Of a stretch of DNA of 64,000 nucleotides, positions 8,179 to 17,015 are shown piece after piece. The DNA comes from Bradyrhizobium sp. LHD-71. Lineage in GTDB: Bacteria; Pseudomonadota; Alphaproteobacteria; Rhizobiales; Xanthobacteraceae. The notes under the pieces are model-generated. The model did not search any database. It worked only from the letters and a program-made list of their open reading frames with translations, and was not told the DNA's origin. The stretch is from NCBI RefSeq assembly GCF_031157255.1, contig NZ_JAVIFX010000006.1, forward strand, positions 1-64,000, read 5' to 3'. Position numbers and translations under genes: made by a program. Numbering within the stretch: the first letter of the stretch is position 1; each line of letters begins with the position of its first letter.

Positions 8179-9528
8179 ATGTCGCCTCGTTTCGTTCCAT
8201 TTTTTCGGGTTGCCGTGCTCGCGATGCTTGCGTGGGCGTCGCCGTGCCACGCAAGCGGCTGGAAGCTCGTCTTCTCCGATGAGTTTGACGGGCCCACCTT
8301 GGATCGAAACAAGTGGGCGACGCGGTACATTTATAACAACGAGACGCAAGACAAATTCAACGACGAAAGGCAGCGCTATCGCGACCGCGACAATCACGTT
8401 TTTAACAATGGCGTCCTGAGCCTCGTCGCGCGGAAAGGCGAGGGAGAGTTATTCGAGTCGGGCCTGATCCGTTCGCATCAGACCTTCTACTATGGATACT
8501 TCGAAGCACGTGTGTTCCTGCCTGCAGGCAGGGGCGTTTGGCCGGCGTTCTGGCTGGAAGCGGATTACGACATTGACGGAAGGACATGGCATCCGCCGGA
8601 GATCGATATCTTCGAGTATGTGATAAATGGCGTCGAGGATAAGGCGAACATGCTTCATTCTGGCCCGATAATGAAGCTGCAGCCGACCAATCTCTTCCAC
8701 TACATGGATCAGTCCTTTGTCCCGAAGCACCAAACCATGTTCGGGAAGGAGGACCTGAACAAGGATTGGCATGTGGCGGGTTTTGTCTGGTCGCCTGACC
8801 GCGTCTCGTTCTTTTGGGACGGGCGCCACATTTACACGCGCGCCTACCAATGGCTTCGCAAGGATAGACAACTTGGGCCTCCGGCGCATATCGATCTGAA
8901 CTTCGCCGTCGGTGGAAAGCGGTGGGCAGGCCGTCACGGCGTCGACGAGGCTGCGTTTCCGCAAGAGTTCAAGATCGACTATGTTCGGGCATGCCAGTTC
9001 ACGGCCGAGGCCGACGGCATGCAGCGATGCGGAGGCAGCGAGTTCACGCCGGATCCGAAAGAATTTGGATATGTGAGTTCGCTGAACGATATGCCGAAAC
9101 CAGTATTTGGCAACGCCAGGATGGCTCAGGCGGTGAATCCAAATCCAGGGGTCTGGTCCATCCATGATGGTGAGCCTGTGAACTTGGATGTCCCCATAAA
9201 GTTGCCGGATGATTATCCATCCAACAGGACCTTGGAGATCTCAATATATGATCCGGTGACCCGTGCAGTTGCGAGTTCGATAAGGCGCAAGCTGGAGTTC
9301 GATGGTCTCGAGACGCAGAATGACGGCCAGAACGTCGTTCGGGTCACAATGCCGCCGCTCAAGAAACCGGGCGAATATGATGTAGTTGCCAAGCTGTCGA
9401 GCCAACTTACGAAAGAAAATGGAGCTTCTGAGGTCCGGCCGAGTCCTGTTGCGTGCGGTACCGACATTGTTCAGCCGGTCAAGGCGCGTTCCTGTCGCCT
9501 TATCAGACTGGAAGTGAAGGCGCGGTGA
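8179..9528 (+). CDS. Secreted GH16 endoglucanase-like glycanase (ExoK-like) with C-terminal extension
   Basis: Protein of 449 residues with a Sec signal peptide (hydrophobic core FFRVAVLAMLAW, cleavage near HAS at 26). The GH16 catalytic domain spans about 28-273 and carries the signature EIDIFE at 141-146, with both catalytic glutamates present. Such enzymes cut beta-1,3 or beta-1,4-glucan backbones; in rhizobial clusters ExoK and ExsH trim nascent polysaccharide. Residues 274-449 form a second, uncharacterised part with a beta-rich look (PIKLPDDYPSNRTLEISIYD), perhaps an accessory sugar-binding domain. ATG 8179 gives the cleanest signal peptide; a TTG at 8167 would add four residues. It ends 10 bases from the convergent next gene. 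Confidence 0.9.
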   Translation: MSPRFVPFFRVAVLAMLAWASPCHASGWKLVFSDEFDGPTLDRNKWATRYIYNNETQDKFNDERQRYRDRDNHVFNNGVLSLVARKGEGELFESGLIRSHQTFYYGYFEARVFLPAGRGVWPAFWLEADYDIDGRTWHPPEIDIFEYVINGVEDKANMLHSGPIMKLQPTNLFHYMDQSFVPKHQTMFGKEDLNKDWHVAGFVWSPDRVSFFWDGRHIYTRAYQWLRKDRQLGPPAHIDLNFAVGGKRWAGRHGVDEAAFPQEFKIDYVRACQFTAEADGMQRCGGSEFTPDPKEFGYVSSLNDMPKPVFGNARMAQAVNPNPGVWSIHDGEPVNLDVPIKLPDDYPSNRTLEISIYDPVTRAVASSIRRKLEFDGLETQNDGQNVVRVTMPPLKKPGEYDVVAKLSSQLTKENGASEVRPSPVACGTDIVQPVKARSCRLIRLEVKAR

Positions 9529-9538
9529 GAGACCTTCG

Positions 9539-10405
9539 TCAGCTCATACGCGCCAGGCGCCTCTTCTGCTGCAGAACTTTCAGATAACGTGCCACGCCGA
9601 CGAGCTCGTAGTAGTAGGCTCGGGGATCCTCTCGGCCGACGAGAAAGCTGATCCTCAGCGCTCGAGCCAATCCGATGATGTCGAAGGATTCATGAAAGGA
9701 TTTGGCATTGAAGGCGCCGCGTCCGATCGCATATTGGCGTCTGAGGGAGGGCAGGTGGTCCAGCTTTCTCCCGTGATGATGCCGGACGACTGCGGTGGGC
9801 TGGTAGAGACCGGCCCAACCCGCTCGGCTTACTCGCGCCACAGCATCGATGTCCGCGCCGGATCCGACCAGAGAACCAGGGCCGAACCATGGATCGATTC
9901 CATTGATCATATCCAGTGCAGCTCTTCGGAAGGCCAAATTTGCACCGTGAAACATGCCGGCAAAGATCGGTCGATTCGGAGGGTACGCGATGATCTCCGT
10001 CCGCTCGTCGATTGTTATTCGCGCGTCGGTCGGGTCGAACAGCTCGATACGCCCGCCCATATAACCAATGGCCGGGTCTTCGAAACCCTGCATGATCGCG
10101 TCGCACAGATTCGAGTCGACGTAACAGTCGTCATCGGTGAAAGCGACGATCGAACCTTGCGAACTGACGTAGCCTGTATTCATCGCCCGCCCGACGCCCG
10201 GCCGATCCTCGAAAATGTAGCGCATGGGAAATGTGGCAGTCTTTGCCTTAGCGAGCGCAACGTCCCTTGTGTTGTCGCTGGATCCGTTGTCGATAACCAG
10301 AGCCTCGATCTTGAATCTGCTTCGGAGGTCGAGCATGTGATCGAGACAATTCGCCAAAGATCGCGCTCTGTTCCTGGTGCAAACCACGAGGCTTAAGTCA
10401 GTCAT
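9539..10405 (-). CDS. Family 2 glycosyltransferase
   Basis: Protein of 288 residues starting MTDLSLVVCTRNRARSL, with DNGS at 39-42 and the metal-binding triad DDD at 91-93. After the GT-A core comes RAALDMINGIDPWFGPG, with a conserved-looking gap that holds the galactosyl/glucosyl acceptor loop in this family. The 86 codons upstream of ATG 10405 remain open but encode a low-complexity polar stretch with no fold, so the shorter start was chosen; a CAGGA element lies about 13 bases upstream. It stands alone on the minus strand and converges on the GH16 gene. Confidence 0.87.
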   Translation of the reverse strand: MTDLSLVVCTRNRARSLANCLDHMLDLRSRFKIEALVIDNGSSDNTRDVALAKAKTATFPMRYIFEDRPGVGRAMNTGYVSSQGSIVAFTDDDCYVDSNLCDAIMQGFEDPAIGYMGGRIELFDPTDARITIDERTEIIAYPPNRPIFAGMFHGANLAFRRAALDMINGIDPWFGPGSLVGSGADIDAVARVSRAGWAGLYQPTAVVRHHHGRKLDHLPSLRRQYAIGRGAFNAKSFHESFDIIGLARALRISFLVGREDPRAYYYELVGVARYLKVLQQKRRLARMS

Positions 10406-10812
10406 CTGGTCCGATTTCCTGCATGCCTCTGCGTGGCGTGCCGACGCCGTCGTGCTGATCGCCATACTATCATTGCCTGTTGAATCGTCTGACGGCTTGC
10501 GCCTTAACGTCGCATCTGCGCAGCTCATGTCTTGAGCACACGTTGCAGCGACGTGCGGCATGCGCGTCGTAGATCGCGGCTTTATGTGTTGATCACAAGC
10601 CGTTTCGTTGCGTTGACTGCTGTTCATTATCGCGTCGTCGCGGATCTGTACGCCCAGAGGCATTCGTTGTGCGCTCGCCTTGGTTTAATTGCAGGCAATG
10701 AGCGCTTGCAACCATATTTAAATAATATTATATACGATTTAAATACACCGACCAAAGCGATGTTGCCGGGTTTCTGAACCCCTATTCCTGCAGAAAATCC
10801 AAGCCTTGACCT
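10406..10812. other. Divergent intergenic region, AT-rich core
   Basis: A gap of 407 bases between divergent glycosyltransferase and epimerase genes. The half nearest the glycosyltransferase can be read as an N-terminal extension of that protein but looks non-coding. At about 10712-10750 there is a very AT-rich run with two ATTTAAAT-like motifs around a TATATA core, a plausible promoter and H-NS-type target for the epimerase gene. Nothing else was recognised. Confidence 0.5.
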
Positions 10813-11796
10813 ATGTCTCGCTCCAACCTTAGTCCTGTCATTGTATTCGGCGGCGCCGGCTTTATTGGCACTCACCTGCTTCGCTCTCTGGTCGAGAGCG
10901 GAAGGCATCAGCGAATCGTTTCCTATGACATAGGCGAGCCCTCGATCCCGGTATCGGGCGTTGAGTACATCAGGGGTGACGTGTGTGAGCCGATAGAAAT
11001 CGGTGGTGTCGTGGAGGACGCCGAGATTTACAACTTGGCGGCCGTGCATACGACGCCGGGCCACGAGGACTGGGAGTACTTCTGGACGAACGTGCATGGC
11101 GCTACCCACGTGTGCGATTTTGCGGCCGCCGTAGGCTGCCGTTTCCTGCTCTTCACCTCATCCATCTCGGTTTACGGTGCCACGGAGGCGCCGGTTGAAG
11201 AGAACTCGAAACTGACCCCGGATTCGTCCTACGGTCGTTCAAAACTGCAAGCCGAAGAAATCCATCGCGTTTGGGTCAGAAGCAACGCGGACCGTCGCCT
11301 TGTGGTGGTGCGCCCGGCCGTAATCTTTGGACCTGGCGAGGGTGGGAACTTTGTGAGGCTGGCCAACCTTCTCTCCAGGAACCGCTTCGTGTATCCGGGC
11401 CGGCGCGACACCATAAAGTCGTGTGGCTACGTGGGTGAGCTCATTCGTTCGATGGAGTTTGCGCGGAAGCTTGGTCGGCAGGAGTTCACCTACAACCTGT
11501 GTTACGAGCCTCGCATTACCATCGAGGAAATCTGCACGACCTTCTCTCAGGTCGCTGGCTTCAATCAGCCTCGCATCACGATCCCCTTCAAGCTGATGTC
11601 GATAGGAGGGATGGCCTTCGAGATGCTGGGATCGTTCGGAATAAGAACGTCGATCAACCGAGCGCGTCTCCGCAAGCTTGTGCTTTCGACGAACGTGTTG
11701 CCGAAGGCGTTGATCGAGGCCGGATACGCATACGAGACGGATTTACGCGAAGCGTTGTCAAGGTGGAGACACGCGTCCAACAACTCGTTCGTCTAA
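10813..11796 (+). CDS. NAD-dependent epimerase/dehydratase (extended SDR)
   Basis: Protein of 327 residues with the extended short-chain dehydrogenase fold. The NAD-binding motif GGAGFIG is at 13-19, a TSSISVYG serine region follows, and the catalytic pair Tyr140-x3-Lys144 lies in SSYGRSKLQ. It should convert a nucleotide-sugar by 4-keto chemistry (epimerase or 4,6-dehydratase type). The substrate cannot be told from these motifs. The gene is monocistronic, with an AT-rich promoter gap upstream and a convergent neighbour downstream. Confidence 0.85.
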   Translation: MSRSNLSPVIVFGGAGFIGTHLLRSLVESGRHQRIVSYDIGEPSIPVSGVEYIRGDVCEPIEIGGVVEDAEIYNLAAVHTTPGHEDWEYFWTNVHGATHVCDFAAAVGCRFLLFTSSISVYGATEAPVEENSKLTPDSSYGRSKLQAEEIHRVWVRSNADRRLVVVRPAVIFGPGEGGNFVRLANLLSRNRFVYPGRRDTIKSCGYVGELIRSMEFARKLGRQEFTYNLCYEPRITIEEICTTFSQVAGFNQPRITIPFKLMSIGGMAFEMLGSFGIRTSINRARLRKLVLSTNVLPKALIEAGYAYETDLREALSRWRHASNNSFV

Positions 11797-11943
11797 TGTC
11801 AGGCCTGGCAGCGTAGTTGTTATCGCGCTGAGCGATGCGCGCTAACGGCTGTTGCAACCGTGCGGTGCCACTAGCGCACATTATGCCTGCACCTGTGTGC
11901 TGATCGTCCAGGGCGGCCGCAATCAGATACCGCACCATTCGCA

Positions 11944-12882
11944 TCAGGAGGCGCGCGCCGGATCAGCAGCACCTCGTTTTTTGCTGAAGTATGCACGTAT
12001 CTCAGCTTCGCTGTGCGTGTCGTCGTTTTTGACAGCATGGATGATCGCGTACCGCCGGTCCAATAACTCCTCGGGAGGGTAGGGAAGGCCCTTATAGCGA
12101 ACACCAAATACATCGCCGCGAGCGACTTGGTCCTCGAACCGCATCCCCACGGCGCGAACGTGCATGCCTACAGCCACATCCTCCGGGATGTCGACACAGA
12201 TCCAAAGCTGTGGATCGTCGAGATATCCGCCTGCCGCCACTCGATCGAGGAACTCGCGAGATAGCGCGTAACCACCGCCAAGACAGTGCTCGCCGTCCTG
12301 ATATTCATGCACTCGCGCGCGAGCGTAAAGCCTGCGTATGTGCTTGCGTACCGGATCCGCGTAATTGGCGGCGACGCGCCAAGGCTGCCTGATCGAGAGG
12401 AGCCGGGTCAATTCCCGGATCGGCTTTCGATGAACCGACCAGTCGCGCGCGGCGCCATTGGGGGTTCGCGAATAGGCACCGATCATTGCCAGCGAGCAAT
12501 CTCCGTTCAGCTTTTCGAAGATTCGTTGTCGAAACGGCCCGATCACGAGCGAGTCGGTGTCGAGCCTGATCGCAAACTTTGCATCAGTGTGTTTCTGAAT
12601 CCAGGCAAGGCCGGTCAGAACCGCGGCGCTTATTCCCTTGCTCTTGAATTTGGGTCGGAGCTCTCGCTCAAGATGAATGCTCACCAGCCGCATCGAGGCG
12701 GGCGCCGAGACAGCCTTGTCGAGTTCGCGGGGCTGCACATGATCGTCGATCATGATGATCGTCGCGCCTTGCGGCTCGAACGCTGCGATCGACTTGACGA
12801 GGTCTCGCAGGCGATCGAGCTCCAGCGGGTGAGGCCCGACAGGCACACAGACCGCATAGGGAGCATCAGAAGAAGCTGTCAT
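11944..12882 (-). CDS. Putative GT-A-type glycosyltransferase, family unclear
   Basis: Protein of about 312 residues. It opens with AVCVPVGPHPLELDRLRDLV, then TIIMIDDH, and later FAIRLDTDSLVIGPF. The last contains a DxD motif in a setting like the metal site of GT-A enzymes, so a sugar transferase is likely. No strong match to a named family came to mind. The start is uncertain: ATG 12882 begins just before the fold, while ATG 12930 or GTG 12939 would add 16 to 19 residues. None has a clear ribosome binding site. It lies between convergent and divergent neighbours, in its own transcription unit. Confidence 0.65.
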   Translation of the reverse strand: MTASSDAPYAVCVPVGPHPLELDRLRDLVKSIAAFEPQGATIIMIDDHVQPRELDKAVSAPASMRLVSIHLERELRPKFKSKGISAAVLTGLAWIQKHTDAKFAIRLDTDSLVIGPFRQRIFEKLNGDCSLAMIGAYSRTPNGAARDWSVHRKPIRELTRLLSIRQPWRVAANYADPVRKHIRRLYARARVHEYQDGEHCLGGGYALSREFLDRVAAGGYLDDPQLWICVDIPEDVAVGMHVRAVGMRFEDQVARGDVFGVRYKGLPYPPEELLDRRYAIIHAVKNDDTHSEAEIRAYFSKKRGAADPARAS

Positions 12883-13037
12883 CGGCTGATATCCGCGCAG
12901 ATTGAGGCTCGATCCGGCAGCTGCATGCATTTCACTCACGAAAGCGAATATGCATTATCCTTACATCATGATTATATTATCGGTTCGCGACAAGTCCGAG
13001 AGCCGGAAAAATAGCTCAACTTCGGGTAGTTCTCGAG

Positions 13038-13045
13038 TATTAAAT
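13038..13045. promoter_or_regulatory. TATTAAAT motif upstream of methyltransferase gene
   Basis: Same heptamer as in the other gaps of the locus. It lies 67 bases upstream of the methyltransferase ATG at 13112, in a gap that also holds an AT-rich patch at about 12950-12980. Function is inferred only from recurrence. Confidence 0.3.
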
Positions 13046-13111
13046 CAGAAACCTGCGCTAATAATGGCCGATGTGCTTTACTGGCACATGCGTTATTGAT
13101 GACTGTGTTTA

Positions 13112-13873
13112 ATGTATGAGAGCCGCGCCATGATCTCACTTTCACGCATTCTTGCCCAGACGCTTCCGCCATTGCCGCGATGGCGGGCACAGGTGCTCCT
13201 TTCCACCATCCGGTCCCTGCACCAACGTGCGAACCCTGTAGAACGAAATTGCAATATTTGCGGTCTGAATGATCTGTTCAGGCCTATAGGCTGGCCGTTG
13301 CGGCCTGAGGCCATGTGTCCGCAATGTGGTTCGCTTGAGCGTCATCGTCTTCTCAAGTTATGGCTTGACGAAAATCGCGAATGCATTGCCGGAAAGCGCA
13401 TTCTGCATTTCGCTCCCGAGGCCGCAATCTCAAAACTCGTACGCCCCCTCGCGAAAGAGTACGTTACTGCCGATATTGCGCGGGGCCGCGACCTTCAACT
13501 CAACATAGAGAAAATCGATCTGCCGGATGAAAGCTACGACGTGATTCTATGCTCGCACATTCTCGAGCATGTTGATGATCGCGCGGCTCTGGCAGAAATA
13601 CATCGAGTTCTGGTTGGTGGCGGCGTTGCGCTCCTCATGATTCCTGTCGTCGAGGGCTGGGCAAATACTTACGAGAATCTCGCGATAACCGAACCAAATG
13701 AACGCGAGATCCACTTTGGCCAGGAGGATCATGTGCGATACTTCGGTTCGGACTTTCGCGATCGCATTCGGCGCGCGGGCTTCGATCTCGAAGAGTTTAC
13801 GGCGGAGGGAGCTATCGTCGTAAAGCACGGGTTACTTCGTGGCGAAAAGCTCTTCATTGCTGCCAGACGCTGA
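13112..13873 (+). CDS. SAM-dependent methyltransferase with N-terminal zinc-ribbon-like cysteines
   Basis: Protein of 253 residues. Four cysteines, C47-x2-C50 and C69-x2-C72, form a likely structural zinc knuckle. The class I methyltransferase domain follows: ILHFAPE at about 97-103 replaces the usual E/DxGxG motif I, then VTADI and the motif SHILEHV at about 148-154. This architecture is common in bacterial surface-polysaccharide loci, where such enzymes may O- or N-methylate a sugar. ATG 13112 and ATG 13130 are both possible starts. The gene is monocistronic. Confidence 0.85.
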   Translation: MYESRAMISLSRILAQTLPPLPRWRAQVLLSTIRSLHQRANPVERNCNICGLNDLFRPIGWPLRPEAMCPQCGSLERHRLLKLWLDENRECIAGKRILHFAPEAAISKLVRPLAKEYVTADIARGRDLQLNIEKIDLPDESYDVILCSHILEHVDDRAALAEIHRVLVGGGVALLMIPVVEGWANTYENLAITEPNEREIHFGQEDHVRYFGSDFRDRIRRAGFDLEEFTAEGAIVVKHGLLRGEKLFIAARR

Positions 13874-13958
13874 TCGCGGGGAATGGGCTGACGTCATTAT
13901 CGCGCGAAAGATCGGCACATAACGCGAAACGAAAACTGAGTCCGCTACCACAGCATGG

Positions 13959-14690
13959 CTAGGGCATGCGCGGGGACTTTGTGCCTCTTACACCCAAGTT
14001 GATCCAGCCGTGGTCATAGCCCCGGACCCGGCTGCGATCCATCTCCTCAATATCTTCAAGTCCAGCGTTTGCAAACAGGTTGCGAAGATGACGCGGTGAG
14101 AACAGCGCGCGGTGCCAGTTTGGATGATTGCCGCCAGTACCATCTCCGTAGGAAAAGCAGCGGCCTGACATCCACAGGCACGGATCCTTGCCTTCGTTGA
14201 AGCGCCACCAGCCGTCGTTGTGAAACTGCTGAGTGCCATTCTCCTCCGCCTCGACGAATGCCTTGGAAATCGCGAGGCCATTAGGAGTCCATACTTCCAG
14301 CGCGCCGCCCGGCTTGAGCGCACGAGCCCATTCGTTGACCGCGCTCTGGACTTGATACCAGGGGATGTGCTCGATGATGTGGCTGGCGTAGATGATATCG
14401 AATGTACCATCGGCAAACGGCAGTCTGACGGAAGCGTTGCCGATATAATCGACCTTGCGACCACTGACGATATTCAGCGTCTCAAACCCCGGTATGCGTT
14501 TCCCGCCGGGACCGATTTCCAGATTGCGGCGAGGCTTGTTGCGATTTCTATGCTTCGCGATCGGATTGAGCACCGCGCGATGAATCGGGGCAGCGATTGA
14601 ACTGTTGATCAGGTACTTGGCTCTACGCACACTGTTGACGAGGTGCTTGGTTCCACGCACTCTGTCGATAAGCGGGGTGGCTATGCTCAT
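13959..14690 (-). CDS. Class I SAM-dependent methyltransferase
   Basis: Protein of 243 residues. An N-terminal basic amphipathic stretch (about 1-50) precedes the methyltransferase core: NLEIGPGGKRIPG is motif I, DYIGNASVRLPF carries the acidic residue region, and DIIYASHIIEHIPW is the post-II motif. It should methylate a sugar or lipid-linked intermediate; the target is unknown. ATG 14690 has an AAGAGAG ribosome binding site about ten bases upstream; a TTG two codons earlier is less likely. It follows the Tat-signal protein gene by 66 bases on the same strand and may share its transcript. Confidence 0.85.
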   Translation of the reverse strand: MSIATPLIDRVRGTKHLVNSVRRAKYLINSSIAAPIHRAVLNPIAKHRNRNKPRRNLEIGPGGKRIPGFETLNIVSGRKVDYIGNASVRLPFADGTFDIIYASHIIEHIPWYQVQSAVNEWARALKPGGALEVWTPNGLAISKAFVEAEENGTQQFHNDGWWRFNEGKDPCLWMSGRCFSYGDGTGGNHPNWHRALFSPRHLRNLFANAGLEDIEEMDRSRVRGYDHGWINLGVRGTKSPRMP

Positions 14691-14756
14691 TAGCAATGCT
14701 CTCTTTCGCGTGGCGGCGCGATGCTGGAAGCAGGTCGAGAAGGTAGGACGTCGCCA

Positions 14757-15185
14757 TCATCCGGAATCGAATTTGGCAAAGGGGTTCTGGCAGGCGTCTC
14801 CGGGGACGAAAGTGACTTCGCGGCCGGCGGCGACGGCATCGTAATAGTCCGTCCTTGTCACGAACTCCGCCAGAAGCTTGCGCTCATATCGCTCGATGTA
14901 GGTGGCAAGAGGCGCGGGTCCTATCGAGATCGCACTGTTCGTGAGGCCGGCAAGGTCGATTGTGTCGACTAACATGATCTTGGACCCATAGGGCTGCCAA
15001 GAGCGCTCGAAAGCCTCAGCGAACAGGCCGAGCTCGGTCGTCGTGATCGGCACCTTGCCGAGCATGTGTTCAAGCCTGGCGCGGATGGAGTCCAGTCGAT
15101 CGGGCCACGACACGATCGCGCCGGCGCCGAGGGCGACGACGCCGCCAGTGGCGGCAAGGATGAATTTCCGGCGAGAGAGGGGCAT
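14757..15185 (-). CDS. Tat-signal small protein, probable partner of the GMC oxidoreductase
   Basis: Protein of 142 residues that begins MPLSRRKFILAATGGVVALG, a textbook twin-arginine signal with a hydrophobic core, so it should be exported folded. The mature part is alpha-helical and polar (ELGLFAEAFERSWQPYGSK). It starts 13 bases after the GMC oxidoreductase stop on the same strand. In fructose and gluconate dehydrogenases a small Tat-signal subunit carries a signal-less GMC subunit across the membrane; the size, signal and order here fit that scheme. I did not recognise the sequence itself, so the subunit role is inference from family knowledge and context. Confidence 0.75.
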   Translation of the reverse strand: MPLSRRKFILAATGGVVALGAGAIVSWPDRLDSIRARLEHMLGKVPITTTELGLFAEAFERSWQPYGSKIMLVDTIDLAGLTNSAISIGPAPLATYIERYERKLLAEFVTRTDYYDAVAAGREVTFVPGDACQNPFAKFDSG

Positions 15186-15198
15186 GCTGCGATTCCTG

Positions 15199-16650
15199 TC
15201 AGGCCACGGCAAGACGCGCCGCGCGCAAGGAAAGGGCCGCGACCGTAAGGCTGGGGTTGGCGCAGGAGCAACTGGGGAAGACCGACGTGCCGACAACGGT
15301 CAGATTGCGCCAGCGATGGTGGATCTGGTCGGCGTCAACAACGGAGTCGTCGGGCGTGCGTCCCATGCGAAGTGTCCCCTGCAGGTGCGATTCCGTTGGT
15401 CTGTAACCACGGAAGTGAATCGCTTCCACTGGCAATGGCTTCAGGACTTCCGGCAGCAGGCGGAGGGCCCGATCCGCGCCGCGACGCGCATAGTCTGAGG
15501 CGTCACCATAGGCGATGGTGGGCACAGGTTGCGGGGTCGCGGCCTTGGACAGCACCCGGTTCTCCGGCTGCAGCAGGTCCTCTGTGACGATCGTCACGGG
15601 CAGAGACCAGCGATGTTTCCCCGGCTCACGGCGCAGCCCATAGGTCCAGCGGTTCTCGAAATAAACAAGGGCCGCGGCGGTATCGCGGCGATGGTCGCCA
15701 TCGTAGAGCGAATAGTTGATACCTGTGGTGATCGTGCTGCCGTTGAAATGATCCAGTCCGTCCAGAAAGACTTCGACACTGAAGCCATAGCTTTCGTGCA
15801 AGCCAGCGCCGGTCAGCGGGGACTCCATGCCGGAATTCAGAAGGATCGCAGGACTCTGAATGGCGTTGGCGCCGAGGATGAAGCGATCTGCGTGCAGGCG
15901 ATACTCGCGCCCCTCGTGCTCGACCACGAGTTCGGTCACGCGATCGCCGGCAGTCACGAAATGCAGTGCCCGTGTACCCAGGCAAAGCTTGACGGCCGGA
16001 TCGTCATAGAGGCCCGGGAAGCCATTCTGCGCCGTGAACTTGGCGTCGACCGGGCAGAGCTGGCAGCGCAGCGAAGCGCAGCAGGCAGAACGCGTGCTGG
16101 TGGCAACTCGCGCGCGCGCCGTTGGCATCGCAAAGTGCCGGTCAGGCTGGGCTCGCTTCATGAGCTGGTCAGCCGTCGTCAGGTTATGCGGCGGCTGCGG
16201 AAAATCGCGTGAGCGCGGCATGATCCTTGCCATGTCGGGGTCACCGGAAATCGACATGATTTCTTCAGCCTCTGCGTAGTACGGCTCAAGTTCATCATAG
16301 GTGATAGGCCAGTCCTGCCCGATGCCGTATCGGCTGGCGAGTTGGAAGTCGGTTGGATGAAACCGGGGCGTCTGGGCGAACCAGCAGTTCATGCCGCCGC
16401 CGAAGCCGATCGTATAGTTCCAGACTTTTGATGACTCTGAATTGAAAGTGTCAGAAACGGCGGTCGCTGAATTGCGCTTTTGTTCGACCTGCCAGTCGTG
16501 TGGATGGAATTGGCCCCAATCGACGACCAACGTCGGTTGAAGCCCGTAGCGCCGCGCCTCGTGGAGATAGAAAGATGATCCGAATCCGGTGCCGATGATG
16601 ATCGTCTCGAAATGCTGGCCACTTACACTGTTCACCGGCACAAGGTTCAT
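15199..16650 (-). CDS. GMC-family flavin oxidoreductase
   Basis: Protein of 483 residues. The FAD-binding motif GTGFGSS is at about 20-26, GFGGGMNCW at about 83-91 is the second GMC signature area, and the C-terminal active-site region contains ESHLQGTLRMG and NLTVVGTSVFPSCSCANPSLT. A cysteine group at 190, 191, 196 and 199 (CC-x4-C-x2-C-P) resembles the iron-sulfur cysteines recalled from FAD-glucose and fructose dehydrogenases. It probably oxidises a sugar or alcohol. No signal peptide is present. ATG 16650 has a strong GGAGGA ribosome binding site. No cytochrome c subunit gene lies nearby, so the electron acceptor is unknown. Confidence 0.9.
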   Translation of the reverse strand: MNLVPVNSVSGQHFETIIIGTGFGSSFYLHEARRYGLQPTLVVDWGQFHPHDWQVEQKRNSATAVSDTFNSESSKVWNYTIGFGGGMNCWFAQTPRFHPTDFQLASRYGIGQDWPITYDELEPYYAEAEEIMSISGDPDMARIMPRSRDFPQPPHNLTTADQLMKRAQPDRHFAMPTARARVATSTRSACCASLRCQLCPVDAKFTAQNGFPGLYDDPAVKLCLGTRALHFVTAGDRVTELVVEHEGREYRLHADRFILGANAIQSPAILLNSGMESPLTGAGLHESYGFSVEVFLDGLDHFNGSTITTGINYSLYDGDHRRDTAAALVYFENRWTYGLRREPGKHRWSLPVTIVTEDLLQPENRVLSKAATPQPVPTIAYGDASDYARRGADRALRLLPEVLKPLPVEAIHFRGYRPTESHLQGTLRMGRTPDDSVVDADQIHHRWRNLTVVGTSVFPSCSCANPSLTVAALSLRAARLAVA

Positions 16651-17015
16651 CCCGCATTCCTCCAACTCCAGTCATCGCAGCCGCTCAAGGTAATATTCTA
16701 GAAAAGCGCAAAGAGTCGTATCGCGACCAGAGATTGAATTTGTCGCATTTAAATAATCGAAAATCAAACAGGTGGCCATTAAAACAATCAGGCCGACGAC
16801 TAGAAACACAGCTGCGGAACCGATTCGAACTTATGTTGAACGCCGATTGTCGTTGGAATTATCCCGAAGCGTCGTGGATCTGATTGCCCTGCCGCGACAG
16901 CACGATAAAGCCGGTGCGGCATCAACCTGATGATCAAAGCAGCTAGCCGTACTATCCGCGATGCTTAGCTGCCAAAGTCGGACATCGCTCACAATGACGA
17001 TCGTCAGCCGGCAGA
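16651..17015. other. Intergenic region upstream of GMC gene
   Basis: A gap of 365 bases with an AT-rich segment at about 16735-16790 (ATTTAAATAATCG, then GGCCATTAAAAC). This probably holds the promoter for the GMC, Tat-protein and methyltransferase genes, since the ribosome binding site of the GMC gene is at its left end. The methyltransferase gene on its right ends here, also on the minus strand. No gene, tRNA or clear terminator was seen. Confidence 0.5.
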
